A stretch of 64,000 bases of DNA, from positions 16,722 through 80,721 of the forward strand of contig CAXGOB010000012.1 of NCBI GenBank assembly GCA_964011275.1. The letters run 5' to 3'. The notes beneath the pieces are model-generated. The model did not search any database, was not told the DNA's origin, and was given only the letters and a program-made list of their open reading frames with translations. How positions within the stretch are numbered: the stretch's first letter is position 1; each line of letters begins with the position of its first letter. This document shows, in pieces, positions 63,608-64,000 of the stretch. The DNA comes from UBA7328 sp002471345 (GTDB lineage: Bacteria > Bacteroidota > Bacteroidia > Chitinophagales > Saprospiraceae). The position numbers and the translations under genes were made by a program.

Positions 63608-64000
63608 ATGTAGCGTGAGGGAGACTTGAAATAATATTGAATTTCAGTTAGTTAAATTAATTTACGTTCATATAGCGTCTATTTTTATTGTTTTTCTCAC
63701 CACACTATATTTTAAATTATGTCCTGTCATGCAGAATTTTTAGCACCAGGGGGTATCTGAAAACTACAATTATATACCCCATCCTTCTATAATACACCTA
63801 TACGTACACCTGAAATTATAGCATTTAAGACATTAGTAACAGTAATAAAATTTTTATTCCTTGTTTCAAAAAAGTAAGAAAAGTGACTACTAAGAGGTAA
63901 GAAGAAAAAAAGTCTTTTTATTTCTAATGAAAATTGATATTTAATGGGATAAAGAGCAACCCCAAGGATTATTGCCACTCTGTATTATTTGTAAAAAACC
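63608..64000. other. Right-end intergenic stretch with one hairpin
   Basis: AT-rich, no convincing ORF. One inverted pair GGGGTAT (63750-63756) and ATACCCC (63774-63780) is visible, without a T-run. The sequence is cut by the window edge. Confidence 0.5.

Noticed and set aside
63787..63978. 63-residue minus-strand ORF at the right end
   Set aside because: AT-rich chance frame with no pattern; no promoter or terminator logic.
1..64000. CRISPR arrays, tRNA/rRNA genes, insertion sequences, prophage
   Set aside because: Looked for and not seen: no regularly spaced repeats, no transposase or integrase reading frames, no RNA gene signatures.

Overview
The window comes from the chromosome of a Bacteroidota bacterium. 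It is AT-rich and carries SusC/SusD, FecI/FecR/STN-type TonB receptors, type IX secretion sorting domains (type A on two proteins, a CHU_C-like domain on a third), a head-GIN DUF2807 protein, a NrtR/AraR-like Nudix regulator, a LuxC-like acyl-CoA reductase and many Cys-lipobox lipoproteins. The style suits a free-living Saprospiria- or Cytophagia-like heterotroph, but the sequence alone does not fix the genus. I found no tRNA, rRNA, CRISPR array, prophage or insertion sequence.

Layout. 1-2.5 kb: two Cys-rich small products, a Cys-tailed SAM methyltransferase, a DUF6122 membrane protein without an AUG start, and a sugar-dehydrogenase lipoprotein split by a frameshift in an A7 run. 2.5-4.3 kb: a SorA/SorB-type sulfite dehydrogenase pair. 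4.7-17 kb: a carbohydrate locus with a sodium/solute symporter and GH42 beta-galactosidase on the plus strand, facing SusC, SusD, an FG-GAP/ASPIC protein and a CHU_C protein on the minus strand, with a divergent Nudix-type regulator. 17-21.4 kb: NDH-2, GNAT, decayed gene pieces, YjdI and DinB. 21.4-24.9 kb: fadI-fadJ beta-oxidation pair. 25-27.6 kb: divergent two-component pair. 27.7-33.6 kb: DinB, a metallopeptidase-like lipoprotein, long-form GAPDH, an MFS transporter and a DUF2807 protein. 33.7-43.3 kb: housekeeping genes (thioesterase, Nth, LuxC-like, RluD-like, Cys/Met PLP enzyme, LOG-like, an NtrC-like activator lacking its HTH, serine hydrolase, Kbp). 43.5-47.8 kb: an arginine-type operon (enolase-superfamily epimerase, ArgB, M20 deacylase, ArgH). 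47.8-52.6 kb: an ECF sigma / metallopeptidase / FecR / TonB receptor operon. 52.8-56.6 kb: secreted endonuclease I, a 789-bp gap rich in inverted repeats, and dnaK. 56.7-63.6 kb: membrane protein, CotH-kinase-like lipoprotein plus PPP-type phosphatase, gluconokinase/6PGDH fusion, DUF1801, and a secreted protein interrupted by an in-frame TGA.

How the genes work together. The SusCD, GH42 and symporter genes look like uptake and cleavage of galactosides under the Nudix regulator. The ECF/FecR/TonB set looks like cell-surface signalling. FadI and FadJ carry out beta-oxidation. The fused GntK-Gnd links gluconate to the pentose phosphate pathway.

Most worth a second look: the CotH-like/PPP pair, the 110-nt nested inverted repeat before dnaK, the metallopeptidase gene inside the FecIR operon, the Cys-rich micropeptide before the methyltransferase, and two secreted-protein genes broken exactly where the signal peptide meets the mature part.
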